A stretch of DNA of 64,000 nucleotides, from contig JANQJG010000065.1 in NCBI GenBank assembly GCA_028281785.1, positions 1-64,000 of the forward strand. The letters are read 5' to 3'. The DNA is from Rhodospirillales bacterium. GTDB lineage: Bacteria > Pseudomonadota > Alphaproteobacteria > Rhodospirillales > Shumkoniaceae. The notes under the pieces are model-generated. The model ran no database searches, had not been told where the DNA came from, and saw nothing but the letters and a program-made list of their open reading frames with translations. The position numbers and the translations under genes were made by a program. Numbering within the stretch: the stretch's first letter is position 1; every line of letters begins with the position of its first letter. Positions 28,251 to 36,841 of the stretch are shown piece by piece.

Positions 28251-29327
28251 CTAGTTCCATTTCCAGTCGCTGGTCGGATCCGGTTTCAGAATTCGATCGA
28301 TATCCTCGCCGCTAAGGTCGAAGGCATAAATGCGCTTGAAGTGATCCTTGATTTCGGCACGGATATCCACATCGGCAAACAGGGACGGATGATTGGTCGC
28401 CGCCATCCACTTCAGCATGAGCGCTGAATCGGCGCTCGGCGGATACCAGCGGTATTGACCCAAGGGGATCTTGTAGACCCGTTTTTCCTTGACCGCCTTC
28501 ACCGCGCTCCAATCCTGGCCCGCAATCCGGTTTTCATACAGGTCAGCCGGCACGTTCTTGCTGAAGTTGGTGATGTAGATGATATCCGGGTTCCATCGCA
28601 GGATCTGTTCCATGCTGACCGTCGCCCCACGTGGGCTAGTCTTGATTTCGGCAGCGACGTTTGTGGCCCCGGTATTGAGCAGCCAGTAGTTGGCGAACGA
28701 GCCACTGCCAGTTGCCATGCGGCGCTCGGCGTTGAACAGGATCAGGCCCTTGGGCCGATCCTCCGGCTTGATATCCTTGGTCTTGGCCTTGATGGCCGCC
28801 AAGGTCGCGTCGAATTCAGCGCGAATCTGCTCGGCGCGCTCCTTCTTACCGAGAACCTCGCCCAGGATGCGAAGATATCCGGTGTAGTAGTTATAGAAAT
28901 CACCGCTGTCGGTTGCGAGAACCGGAAGCCCGACCGCTTCCATCTTTTCGATTTCCCGCTTTTCCGGGCTGATCTGGAACACGAGGTCGGGTTTGAGCTT
29001 AAGCAGTTCCTCGATATTGACTTTGAAGCCGCCCTTAATGAAACCCGTCGGAACCGCCAAAAGCTCGGGCGCCATGCGTGCAAGAACGGAATTCTGCACC
29101 GCCGTTTTGGTGACAGGGTGCATGCCGACAATCCTCTGCCCCGTCCCGTCGACGGCATAGAGCATGGGCGGCATGACGACGGGAATACTGACGATTCTCT
29201 TCGGCTCGGCCGGAACGGATACGGTCTTCCCCCTCATATCCTCGATGGGAACCCGGCTATCCCCCAACGCCGCTCCCGCCAGCCCCAAGAGGCTCGCAGC
29301 CGCAATACACATAGCAGGAATTCTCAT
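28251..29327 (-). CDS. ABC transporter periplasmic substrate-binding protein (FhuD/BtuF type)
   Basis: This exported binding protein of 358 residues has a cleavable signal peptide (residues 1-22, ending LAGAALG). The core is the periplasmic-binding-protein-2 fold: VSVPAEPKRIVSIPVVMPPML, KPDLVFQIS and a long linking helix. It lacks a lipobox. It captures a metal chelate, probably iron- or cobalamin-like, for the downstream permease and ATPase. A GGGAG lies six bases before the ATG, and an inverted repeat lies 22 bases upstream. The substrate cannot be fixed from sequence. Confidence 0.9.
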   Translation of the reverse strand: MRIPAMCIAAASLLGLAGAALGDSRVPIEDMRGKTVSVPAEPKRIVSIPVVMPPMLYAVDGTGQRIVGMHPVTKTAVQNSVLARMAPELLAVPTGFIKGGFKVNIEELLKLKPDLVFQISPEKREIEKMEAVGLPVLATDSGDFYNYYTGYLRILGEVLGKKERAEQIRAEFDATLAAIKAKTKDIKPEDRPKGLILFNAERRMATGSGSFANYWLLNTGATNVAAEIKTSPRGATVSMEQILRWNPDIIYITNFSKNVPADLYENRIAGQDWSAVKAVKEKRVYKIPLGQYRWYPPSADSALMLKWMAATNHPSLFADVDIRAEIKDHFKRIYAFDLSGEDIDRILKPDPTSDWKWN

Positions 29328-29349
29328 CGTTCACTCCCGTATTAATTGT

Positions 29350-29374
29350 GGCTCTGATTTTCATTCGCAGAGCC
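29350..29374. promoter_or_regulatory. Inverted repeat upstream of the ABC importer
   Basis: A perfect 7-bp inverted repeat GGCTCTG / CAGAGCC with an 11-base spacer lies 22 bases upstream of the binding-protein start. A TAAAAT-type -10 (about 29376-29381 on the minus strand) adjoins it. The position suits an operator or a leader hairpin that controls the metal-uptake operon. It does not match a Fur box. Confidence 0.4.
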
Positions 29375-29381
29375 TATTTTA

Positions 29382-29805
29382 TGCGCAAACCGGGAGTCAA
29401 GATTCAACGGATTATTCGATACTTCACCGGAAAAGAAACAAGAAGGACAGAGTTGAACATCCTAAAATTGGGTTACTGATCGTGAAATTACTCACTTCAA
29501 TAACCGCAAATCTGCCCGCATTCTTCAGAGCTGAGTCGCTTCGTATTCGACTCCGATGATCAAGCCGGGAATCGCGACGGAAATGCTTTGAGTGTTCTGA
29601 TGATCTGCTACGTAATCCACTGTAAAGAAAGGACATCAGGGATTTTTGAAGCCCGATGCTCCCGTCCTTGACGAGAAATGCGGATTAGAATAACCCCAGC
29701 AACCAAACTTAAACATTAGAAACCCAAATTTACGGTTGACAATTGGATATCTTGCCACGCTTAACCGGATTCAAATGCGAAGTTATAGAGGCAGTTCAAC
29801 CTTAT
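29382..29805. other. AT-rich intergenic region without a recognisable gene
   Basis: Between the ABC importer promoter and the transposase remnant the sequence is lower in GC than its surroundings. Short open frames on either strand show no family resemblance and no ribosome sites. It is probably decayed foreign DNA together with the transposase scrap at its right end. Confidence 0.35.
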
Positions 29806-29931
29806 TATACGCGTGCTCAAAAAGCTCAAGATCTGACGCGGCTCGCGACTCGCTACGACAAATCAGCCCAGTTATTCCTCGGCTCCATCTCCATCGCCGC
29901 AGCCAAAGTCTGGCTACCTTTTGTAACAGGA
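29806..29931 (+). pseudogene. C-terminal remnant of an IS5-type transposase
   Basis: The plus frame reads AQKAQDLTRLATRYDK followed by SAQLFLGSISIAAAKVWL, which has the form of the C-terminal end of IS5-family DDE transposases (typically ..RIATRYDKLARNFLAAI.LAA...WL). The catalytic part and the natural stop are missing. No inverted repeats were found around it. It abuts the stop of grxC on the other strand. Confidence 0.6.
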
Positions 29932-29932
29932 C

Positions 29933-30202
29933 CTAGGCCGATGGCGCGATCTTCAACGCCGCGTCGAGCGTTCCGTCGAATTCCATCTCGTAAATCTGGT
30001 CGCAGTCCCCGACATGCTGACCGTCTACGAAGATCTGCGGAACCGAGCGCTGTCCCCCCGCCCGCTCCATCATTTCCCGCCGCTTGCCGGGGCTCATCAT
30101 CACGTCGATCTCGGTAAAGCCGACCCCCTTCTTTTTGAGCAGCGACTTGGCGCGGTGACAGAACGGACAAAATGGCGTCGTGTAGATCTCGACCTCGGCC
30201 AC
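29933..30202 (-). CDS. grxC: Glutaredoxin 3
   Basis: This small dithiol glutaredoxin of 89 residues reduces disulfides with glutathione in the cytosol. The active site is CPFC (Cys12, Cys15) in VEIYTTPFCPFCHRAK, with the SVP cis-Pro motif (QRSVPQIFVDG) and the GDCDQI glutathione-binding turn. The start chosen is GTG 30202, which has GGGGGGGAAAGC ahead of it and aligns with the N-terminus of E. coli GrxC. ATG 30226 or GTG 30235 would add 8-11 unusual residues. It is directly downstream of the comF-type gene. Confidence 0.93.
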   Translation of the reverse strand: MAEVEIYTTPFCPFCHRAKSLLKKKGVGFTEIDVMMSPGKRREMMERAGGQRSVPQIFVDGQHVGDCDQIYEMEFDGTLDAALKIAPSA

Positions 30203-30277
30203 GCTTTCCCCCCCTTCTTCGGACATAAGGCGCACGGACGTATTCCCGATATCTAATATAGGTTGGGTTGAACGCGT

Positions 30278-31018
30278 CTAAAGACCGGAGTCGACAACTC
30301 GCGCCAGTGTCACGGCATCGACCGCCCGCGCCCCGCCCCTCAGCAAGGTCCGGGCACAGGCTGTCAAGGTCGCGCCTGTCGTCAGCACGTCATCGACCAA
30401 GAGCACCCGTCGGTCCGCGAGCTTTTCGCGATTCCGCTCGGCCACGGCGAAGGCGCCGCGAACGTTCCGCCTGCGGCCGGCGCGACCTAACCGCCCCTGG
30501 GACGGGGTCCTCCGCCGCCGCAAGAGGGCGTCGGGAACACAGGCAATCCCCGTTTCCCGTGACATCTCTTTGGCCAGCAACGCTGCCTGGTTGTAGCGCC
30601 GCGAGAACAGACGGGTCCAATGCAGCGGCACGGGGACGATCAGGTCGGCCTCCTCGACGAGATCCGCGCCGGCCCGAAGCATCCATTTGGCCAGGGCAGC
30701 CGCCGCCTCCGTATGATCCCCGTGCTTGAAGCCGAGAATCAGGGTCCGGCTGGCATCCGAATAAGCCAGCGCGGCGCGTGTCCGTTCGATCAGCGGGGCC
30801 TCCCGGCTGCAGGCCGCGCACAACGCCCCCGGTCCGGGATCGAATTCGAACGGCAGGCCGCAGGCATGACAATGCGGCGGCCCGATGAAAGTGAGGTCCC
30901 CCCAACAAGTCGGGCAGAGAACGCCCGCCGTTTCGACGATCGCGCCGCAGCCCAGGCATTGATGGGGCAGCAGGACGTCGAGCACGGCGTCCGTCGCCTG
31001 CCGAAGGAGCCGTCTCAT
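30278..31018 (-). CDS. ComF family protein (phosphoribosyltransferase-like)
   Basis: This 246-residue protein has an N-terminal zinc-ribbon part with Cys pairs (CLGCG, CPTCW, CHACG, CAACS) and a C-terminal phosphoribosyltransferase fold with the PRPP-loop VLLVDDVLTTGAT. ComF proteins are linked to DNA uptake; in non-competent bacteria the role is unclear. The segment SRRYNQAALLAKEMSRETG is typical. The start MRRLLRQATDAVLDVLLP at 31018 matches the family; the upstream extension overlaps the divergent methyltransferase. It is followed by grxC. Confidence 0.93.
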   Translation of the reverse strand: MRRLLRQATDAVLDVLLPHQCLGCGAIVETAGVLCPTCWGDLTFIGPPHCHACGLPFEFDPGPGALCAACSREAPLIERTRAALAYSDASRTLILGFKHGDHTEAAAALAKWMLRAGADLVEEADLIVPVPLHWTRLFSRRYNQAALLAKEMSRETGIACVPDALLRRRRTPSQGRLGRAGRRRNVRGAFAVAERNREKLADRRVLLVDDVLTTGATLTACARTLLRGGARAVDAVTLARVVDSGL

Positions 31019-31191
31019 GCCCACCGATCGGTGCGTGTGTGAGTCCAAACGCGATCGCCCTCCTCTGATCCGGAACCTCGGCGCACTGTCCAGCCAAGGC
31101 AGACACCCACGGTTCCATCCGCGAGCCCAGATACCCATAATAAGGGAAAACCGGCGTCTCGCGACCAAGGCAAAGCCCACGGCAATCCCGC

Positions 31192-32100
31192 ATGGCTGAC
31201 GATACACGAGTTTTCGATCGGGCTACGGTGCGACGCCATCGCGATCGCGCCGCGGCCGGCTTTTCCGAGTTCGATTTCCTTTTGCGCGAAGCCGGTGAGC
31301 GCCTTCTGGACCGGTTGGAGGATATCACCCGGAAGTTCCCTCTCGCCCTGGACCTGGGCTGCCATTGCGGCGAACTCGGCCAAATGCTCAACCGCCGGGG
31401 CGGAATCGAAAACCTGGTCCAGTGCGATCTCTCTCCGGCCATGGCGGCGCGCGCGGGCCGGCTCGCCGTTGCCGGCGACGAGGAGTACCTGCCCTTCGCC
31501 GATGGCGGCTTCGACCTCGTGCTCAGCTGTCTCAGCCTTCATTGGGTCAACGACCTTCCTGGCGCCTTGATCCAGATCCGCCGGGCCCTTCGGCCGGACG
31601 GGCTGTTCGTCGCCGCCATGTTCGGGGGCGAGACGGGCCGTGAACTGCGCCAGGCCCTGGCCGAGGCGGAAATCGCCGTCGAGGGCGGGCTCAGTCCGCG
31701 CGTCTCGCCCTTCGCCGATGTCCGTGATATGGGGGGCTTGCTGCAGCGCGCCGGTTTTGCGCTGCCCGTCGTCGACACGGATATGCTGACCGTCTCCTAC
31801 GCGGATCCGCTGAGCCTCATGGCCGATCTGCGCGGCATGGGCGAAAGCAACGCCGTCATTGAGCGGCGCAAGCAGCTGACGCGGCGGGCGACACTCATGG
31901 CCGCCGTCGAGCGGTACCGGGATCTCTTCGGGCAGCCCGAGGGGCGGGTGCCCGCCACCTTCCAGGTCCTCTATCTGACCGCCTGGGCACCCCACCCTTC
32001 CCAGCAGAAGGCCCTCCGGCCCGGCAGCGCCCGTACCCGCCTTGCGGATGCCCTGGACAGTACCGAAATCCCGGCGGGCGAAAAGGCCCGGCCCCGTTGA
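31192..32100 (+). CDS. NDUFAF5-like SAM-dependent methyltransferase/hydroxylase
   Basis: This 302-residue protein has a BioC/NDUFAF5-type methyltransferase fold: N-terminal MADDTRVFDRATVRRHRDRA, motif I ALDLGCHCGELGQML (about residues 52-66), CDLSPAMAARA, and LSLHWVNDLPGALIQIRRAL. The mitochondrial homologue NDUFAF5 hydroxylates an Arg of the complex I subunit NDUFS7. Alphaproteobacteria commonly carry the homologue next to comF and grxC, as here. It diverges from the comF-type gene. Confidence 0.85.
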   Translation: MADDTRVFDRATVRRHRDRAAAGFSEFDFLLREAGERLLDRLEDITRKFPLALDLGCHCGELGQMLNRRGGIENLVQCDLSPAMAARAGRLAVAGDEEYLPFADGGFDLVLSCLSLHWVNDLPGALIQIRRALRPDGLFVAAMFGGETGRELRQALAEAEIAVEGGLSPRVSPFADVRDMGGLLQRAGFALPVVDTDMLTVSYADPLSLMADLRGMGESNAVIERRKQLTRRATLMAAVERYRDLFGQPEGRVPATFQVLYLTAWAPHPSQQKALRPGSARTRLADALDSTEIPAGEKARPR

Positions 32101-32122
32101 TCAGAATGTCGAGAAATAACAG

Positions 32123-32833
32123 ATGAAGTTTCCGGCGCCCCTTATCCCCGGTGTCCTCAGACGCCGCTACAAGCGCTTTCTCGCGGATGTCGAGCTGACC
32201 GGTGGGGAGATCGTCACCGCCCACTGTCCCAATTCGGGGTCGATGATGGGCGTGAGTGCCCCCGGCCTTCCCGTGTGGCTGTCGCCGGCGAACAATCCCA
32301 AGCGGCGCCTGGGCTATACCCTGGAACTTGTCCGTGTCGATGGGCAGCTGGTCGGTGTCAACACGGGCCATCCCAACCGCCTGGTCGCCGAGGCCGTCGG
32401 CTCCGGCGCGATCTCGGAGCTGGCAGGCTACGAAACAATTCGTCGCGAGGTCCGCTATGGACGGAACTCGCGTATCGATCTACTTCTCGAAAAGGTTGAT
32501 CGGCCCGACTGCTATGTCGAGGTCAAGAACGTGCATATGAAACGGGGAGACTCGCCGGACGCGCCGGCGGAGTTCCCCGACGCGGTCACCGCGCGCGGCG
32601 CCAAGCATCTGGTCGAGCTTTCCGACATGGTCCAGGCAGGTGCCCGCGCCGTCACCGTTTTCCTGGTCCAACGGGAGGATTGCGCAAGCTTCCGAATCGC
32701 CGAGGACATCGACCCCACCTACGCCACCGGCCTGGCCCGGGCGATGGACGCGGGCGTCGAGATCCTCGTCTACCGCTGCGCCCTGTCCGTTGACCAAATC
32801 GCCGTATCGTCTCGGATCGCGCTGGAATTGTGA
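32123..32833 (+). CDS. sfsA: SfsA family DNA/RNA nuclease
   Basis: This SfsA-family protein of 236 residues shows the N-terminal OB-like domain (FLADVELTGGEIVTAHCPNSG, SMMGVSAPGLPVWLS) and the C-terminal restriction-endonuclease-like core: SRIDLLLE, then the catalytic CYVEVKNVHM. The final part carries FLVQREDCASFRIAEDIDP. Originally called sugar fermentation stimulation protein, its members act as nucleases in vitro. It lies 22 bases after the methyltransferase and ahead of map. Confidence 0.95.
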   Translation: MKFPAPLIPGVLRRRYKRFLADVELTGGEIVTAHCPNSGSMMGVSAPGLPVWLSPANNPKRRLGYTLELVRVDGQLVGVNTGHPNRLVAEAVGSGAISELAGYETIRREVRYGRNSRIDLLLEKVDRPDCYVEVKNVHMKRGDSPDAPAEFPDAVTARGAKHLVELSDMVQAGARAVTVFLVQREDCASFRIAEDIDPTYATGLARAMDAGVEILVYRCALSVDQIAVSSRIALEL

Positions 32834-32890
32834 TCGCGGGCCGGGTTAGGGTGAGTTTCAAAGCTTCGCGCAACGAAAGATAGTAGCCGG

Positions 32891-33691
32891 ATGAACAACG
32901 AGCACCGTCGTCGGATCAAGATCTACGGACCCGAGGCCTTCGCGGGCATGCGGCACGCCGGCCAACTGGCGGCCGAAACCCTGGACATGGTTGTGCCCTA
33001 CGTCAAACCGGGCGTCACCACGGAGGAGCTGGACCAACGCTGCCACGAGTTCATCGTCGCCCATGGCGCCATCCCGGCGCCGTTGAACTATCGCGGCTTC
33101 CCCAAATCCACATGCGTGTCGATCAATCATGTGGTCTGTCATGGCATTCCTGGCCCTCGGCGACTGCGGGATGGCGACATCCTCAACGTGGACGTGACGG
33201 TGATCCTCGACGGCTGGCACGGCGACACCAGCCGCATGTTCGTCGCCGGCAACGGAAGCGTGAAGGCGAAGCGACTGATCGACGTGACCTTCGAGGCCAT
33301 GTGGCGGGGTATCCGGACGGTCCGCCCGGACGCCACCTTCGGCGATGTCGGACACGCCATTCAAAGCTATGCCGAGGACAGCCGATGCTCGGTCGTGAGG
33401 GACTTCTGCGGCCATGGCCTCGGTCGGGTGTTCCATGACGCGCCCAACGTCATGCATTTCGGAAAGCCCGGCGACGGCGAGCGTCTGAGTCCGGGAATGA
33501 TGTTCACCATCGAGCCCATGATCAACGCGGGCCGCCACGAGGTGAAGGTGCTCCAGGACGGTTGGACCGCCGTCACCAAGGACCGGTCGCTCTCGGCCCA
33601 GTTCGAGCACTCGGTCGGGGTGACGGAGGACGGCTGCGAGGTGTTCACCCTCTCGCCGGCTGAATTCCACCGTCCGCCCTACAATTTGTGA
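32891..33691 (+). CDS. map: Type I methionine aminopeptidase
   Basis: This enzyme removes the N-terminal Met from nascent proteins. The 266 residues keep all five metal ligands of the pita-bread fold: Asp101 (LNVDVT), Asp112 (HGDTSRMF), His175 ([10 protein letters not shown]), Glu208 (IEPMIN) and Glu239 (FEHSVGV), plus the substrate His84 (NHVVCHGIP). It is four bases ahead of radC, so the two genes are probably co-transcribed. A second copy elsewhere in the genome cannot be judged from this window. Confidence 0.97.
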   Translation: MNNEHRRRIKIYGPEAFAGMRHAGQLAAETLDMVVPYVKPGVTTEELDQRCHEFIVAHGAIPAPLNYRGFPKSTCVSINHVVCHGIPGPRRLRDGDILNVDVTVILDGWHGDTSRMFVAGNGSVKAKRLIDVTFEAMWRGIRTVRPDATFGDVGHAIQSYAEDSRCSVVRDFCGHGLGRVFHDAPNVMHFGKPGDGERLSPGMMFTIEPMINAGRHEVKVLQDGWTAVTKDRSLSAQFEHSVGVTEDGCEVFTLSPAEFHRPPYNL

Positions 33692-33695
33692 GGCG

Positions 33696-34376
33696 ATGGC
33701 CGACCGCCCGCATTACGAAGGCCACCGCCGACGTCTTCGCGAGCGTTTGCTGAAAGCGGGGCCGGACGGGCTTCCCGACTATGAGCTCTTGGAGCTCGTC
33801 CTGTTCGGGGCCCAGCCCCGACGCGACATGAAACCCTTGGCCAAGGCGTTGATCGGCCGCTTCGGCTCGTTCGCCGAGGTCGTCTCCGCCGATCCCGCCC
33901 TGCTGCGGGAGGTCGAGGGCGTCGGCGAGTCCGTAGTGGCGGCGTTGAAGACCGTCCAGGCGGCTGCCCTTCGGTTGGCCCGGGAAGAGGTCATCGACCG
34001 CCCCGTCATCGGCAGCTGGCGCAAGCTGATGGCCTATTGCCGGGCCAGCATGGCCTATGAGACCCAGGAACAGTTTCGCGTCCTCTACCTCAATCACAAG
34101 AACGTCCTGATCGCCGACGAGGTCCAGCAGCGGGGCACCGTCGATCATACGCCGGTTTACCCCCGGGAAGTCGTGAAACGGGCGCTGGAGCTCGGGGCGA
34201 CGGCCGTGATCATGGTCCACAACCATCCTTCGGGCGATCCCACGCCATCGCCAGCCGATATCGAGATGACGCGCGAGGTCAGGGAAGCCGGCGAACGGCT
34301 CGGCATCACCTTGCACGACCATGTCATCATTTCCAAACGCGGCCACAACTCCATGAAGACAATGGGCCTGATCTAG
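33696..34376 (+). CDS. radC: RadC family protein (JAMM domain)
   Basis: This RadC/YicR homologue of 226 residues has an N-terminal helix-hairpin-helix part ([22 protein letters not shown]) and a C-terminal JAB1/MPN domain. The metal motif is complete: [14 protein letters not shown] with His175, His177 and Asp188. Its role is uncertain; early claims of DNA repair are not supported, and it is not essential where tested. It starts four bases after map. Confidence 0.95.
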   Translation: MADRPHYEGHRRRLRERLLKAGPDGLPDYELLELVLFGAQPRRDMKPLAKALIGRFGSFAEVVSADPALLREVEGVGESVVAALKTVQAAALRLAREEVIDRPVIGSWRKLMAYCRASMAYETQEQFRVLYLNHKNVLIADEVQQRGTVDHTPVYPREVVKRALELGATAVIMVHNHPSGDPTPSPADIEMTREVREAGERLGITLHDHVIISKRGHNSMKTMGLI

Positions 34377-34526
34377 CCCGATTCCGGCGCCTGACCGGTT
34401 GACTCGGCGTTGACACGGGCTACTTCCTGAGGAGGAGGCGCTCCGCCGCAAAAACGCGCCGTCGACGCCGCCTCAGTCCGGGCGTTTCGCCATTCTGGCT
34501 TGGCCTCGAAACCGAAAGGACCCCCC

Positions 34527-35633
34527 ATGATCACCAAGACGATCTTCCCCGGAAAATACGTCCAGGGACGCGGCGCCGTCCGCCTGCTCGGGCAGGAGCT
34601 CTCCACGATGGGCGCGCGCGCCATCGTCATCTGCGACCCCTTCGTTATGGAAAACGCCCTCGATCGGTTGCAAGCCGCCCTGGCCGGAACCGTGGAAGCG
34701 GAATTCGAGAAGTTCGGCGGCGAATGCTCCGACGAGGAGATCGATCGCCTGGCCGACCTCGCCAAGCGGAAGGCGGTCTCCTCCATCGCCGGTATCGGCG
34801 GCGGCAAGACCCTCGATACGGCCAAGGCCGTCGCCCATGAGCTCTCCGTGCCGGTCGCGGTGGTCCCGACCCTGGCCTCGACCGACGCGCCCTGCAGCGC
34901 GCTGTCCGTCATCTACACCCGGGAAGGCGCTTTCAAGCGTTATCTCTTCCTGCCCCGCAATCCGGATCTCGTGCTCGTCGATACCGATTTCGTGGTCCAG
35001 GCGCCGGTGCGGTTCCTGGTCTCGGGCATGGGGGACGCCCTGGCCACCTGGTTCGAGGCCGAATCCTGCCAGAAGAACTATGCGCCCAACATGACCGGGC
35101 AGGTCGGATCGCGCACCGGCTACGCCCTTGCGCGCCTCTGCTATGACACCCTGCTGGAATATGGCCCGGCGGCGAAGTCCTCCTGCGAGGCCAAGTCGAT
35201 CACCCCGGCGCTGGAACATGTGGTCGAGGCGAACACGCTGCTGAGCGGCCTCGGCTTCGAGAGCGGCGGGCTGGCGGCCGCGCACGCCATCCATAACGGC
35301 CTGACCGTGCTGGAGGAAACGCACGCCTTCTGGCATGGCGAGAAGGTGGCCGTCGGCACCCTGGCCTCGCTGTTCCTCACCGATAAGCCGAAGGACGTGA
35401 TCGACGAGGCCTACGGCTTCTGCGCCGCGGTCGGCCTGCCGACGACGCTCGCCGATATCGGCCTGGGAGAGACGGGTGACGACGACCTCCGACGGGTCGC
35501 GGAGCAGGCCTGCGCCGAGGGCGAGACCATCCACAATGAGCCCGCGCCGGTGACGCCGGAGGACGTGGTCTTCGCCCTCAAATGCATGGACCGCGAGGGA
35601 CGCCGCCGCAAGGAGCTCGCCGCCGCGGCCTAA
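34527..35633 (+). CDS. gldA: Glycerol dehydrogenase
   Basis: This NAD-dependent iron/zinc alcohol dehydrogenase of 368 residues oxidises glycerol to dihydroxyacetone. The N-terminal start MITKTIFPGKYVQGRGAV and the dinucleotide segment GIGGGKTLDTAKAVA are family hallmarks, followed by VPTLASTDAPCSALSVIY. Metal ligands lie in GMGDALATWFEAE, AHAIHNGLT and HAFWHGEKVAVG. ATG 34527 has AAAGGA seven bases upstream. It converges on the aldo/keto reductase gene. Confidence 0.95.
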   Translation: MITKTIFPGKYVQGRGAVRLLGQELSTMGARAIVICDPFVMENALDRLQAALAGTVEAEFEKFGGECSDEEIDRLADLAKRKAVSSIAGIGGGKTLDTAKAVAHELSVPVAVVPTLASTDAPCSALSVIYTREGAFKRYLFLPRNPDLVLVDTDFVVQAPVRFLVSGMGDALATWFEAESCQKNYAPNMTGQVGSRTGYALARLCYDTLLEYGPAAKSSCEAKSITPALEHVVEANTLLSGLGFESGGLAAAHAIHNGLTVLEETHAFWHGEKVAVGTLASLFLTDKPKDVIDEAYGFCAAVGLPTTLADIGLGETGDDDLRRVAEQACAEGETIHNEPAPVTPEDVVFALKCMDREGRRRKELAAAA

Positions 35634-35654
35634 GACCAGCGTCCCTACGGCCCC

Positions 35655-36689
35655 TCATTTGTGGCTGCTGGAGGCGGCCCAGCGGTTGACCCCCTGATCG
35701 GTCGCGTAGCGGTCGATCTCGGCCAGCTCCTCGGCCGAGAAGGGAGCCGACCTGAGCGCGCCGACATTCTCCGCGAGCTGCTCGGGGCGCGAGGCGCCGA
35801 TCAGCGCGCTCGTCACCCGGGAGTCGCGGAGCGCCCAGGCGATCGCCATCTGGGCCAGGCTCTGGCCGCGGCGCTGGGCGATCCCGTTGAGGGCGCGGGC
35901 GTTCTCGATCGCTTGCGCGCCGAGATAGTCCTTGGGCAGCCAGGGCTTGCCCGATGCCGCCCGCGAGTCCGCCGGGATGCCGTCGAGATACTTGGTCGTC
36001 AGCATGCCCTGGGCGAGCGGCGAGAAAGCGATGCAGCCGATGCCCTCGGCCTCGAGGGTGTCGAGCAGGCCGTCCTCCTCGATCCAGCGGTTGAACAGGG
36101 AATAGGAGGGCTGGTGGATCAGGCAGGGAGTGCCGAGATCACGGAGGATCGCCGACGTCGACGCCGTCTTCGCCGCGGAATAGGACGAGATCCCGACATG
36201 GAGCGCCTTGCCCTGACGGACCGCGAGGTCGAGCGCGGCCATCGTCTCCTCGAGCGGTGTGTCGGGGTCGAAGCGGTGGGAGTAGAAGATATCGACGTAA
36301 TCCAGGCCCGTGCGCCGGAGGCTCTGATCGAGGCTGGCGATCAGGTGCTTCTTCGATCCCCACTGGCCATAGGGCCCCGCCCACATCGGGTAGCCGGCCT
36401 TTGTCGAGATGATCAGCTCGTCGCGAAACCCGCGGAAATCCTTACGCAGTAGGGTTCCCAGAGTCTCCTCGGCCGAGCCCGGCGGAGGCCCGTAATTGTT
36501 GGCGAGATCGAAATGGGTGATGCCGAGATCGAAGGCCGCGCGGAGCAGCGCGCGGGCGGACTCCAGGGAATCCGCGCCGCCGAAGCCGTTCCAGAGGCCC
36601 AGCGAAAGCGCCGGCAGCCGAAGCCCGCTCCGGCCACATCTGTTGTAAGCCATTGAATCGTAACGCGTGGGCGCAGGCAGGTAGGACAT
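35655..36689 (-). CDS. Aldo/keto reductase (YghZ/L-glyceraldehyde 3-phosphate reductase type)
   Basis: This 344-residue NADPH-dependent aldo/keto reductase is very close in motif order to E. coli YghZ. The shared segments are CGRSGLRLPALSLGLWNGFG, FDLGITHFDLANNYGPPPGS, ELIISTKAGYPMWAGPYG, YVDIFYSHRFD and LIHQPSYSLFNRW. The catalytic tetrad residues (Asp and Tyr of the HFDLANNYG segment, Lys of STKAGY, His of YSHR) are present. YghZ reduces methylglyoxal and L-glyceraldehyde-3-phosphate. Adjacency to glycerol dehydrogenase fits C3 metabolism. A tandem 11-bp repeat lies upstream. Confidence 0.93.
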   Translation of the reverse strand: MSYLPAPTRYDSMAYNRCGRSGLRLPALSLGLWNGFGGADSLESARALLRAAFDLGITHFDLANNYGPPPGSAEETLGTLLRKDFRGFRDELIISTKAGYPMWAGPYGQWGSKKHLIASLDQSLRRTGLDYVDIFYSHRFDPDTPLEETMAALDLAVRQGKALHVGISSYSAAKTASTSAILRDLGTPCLIHQPSYSLFNRWIEEDGLLDTLEAEGIGCIAFSPLAQGMLTTKYLDGIPADSRAASGKPWLPKDYLGAQAIENARALNGIAQRRGQSLAQMAIAWALRDSRVTSALIGASRPEQLAENVGALRSAPFSAEELAEIDRYATDQGVNRWAASSSHK

Positions 36690-36778
36690 CGCGGCCTCAT
36701 CCAGGCTGACGGCGGAGCCTCCCGCTTAGCACGACTCCCCCCCGCCCTGGCAAGGCCGCGCAATCGAGCATGGGCATG

Positions 36779-36819
36779 TTGACATCCCGTCGACATCCGG
36801 TTGACATCCGGATGACAAG
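36779..36819. repeat. Tandem 11-bp repeats upstream of the aldo/keto reductase
   Basis: TTGACATCCCG, TCGACATCCGG and TTGACATCCGG follow one another without gap (36779-36811), and a fourth partial unit ATGACAAGG follows. The 11-base period is close to one helical turn, so all units face the same side of DNA, as with cooperative regulator sites. It lies between the amidohydrolase stop and the aldo/keto reductase start, on the promoter side of the latter. Confidence 0.55.
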
Positions 36820-36841
36820 GCGTGGACAAACCGAAGCACCC

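Noticed and set aside
36779..36819. CRISPR-like array
   Set aside because: The units are 11 bases and contiguous, without spacers; no cas genes are nearby.
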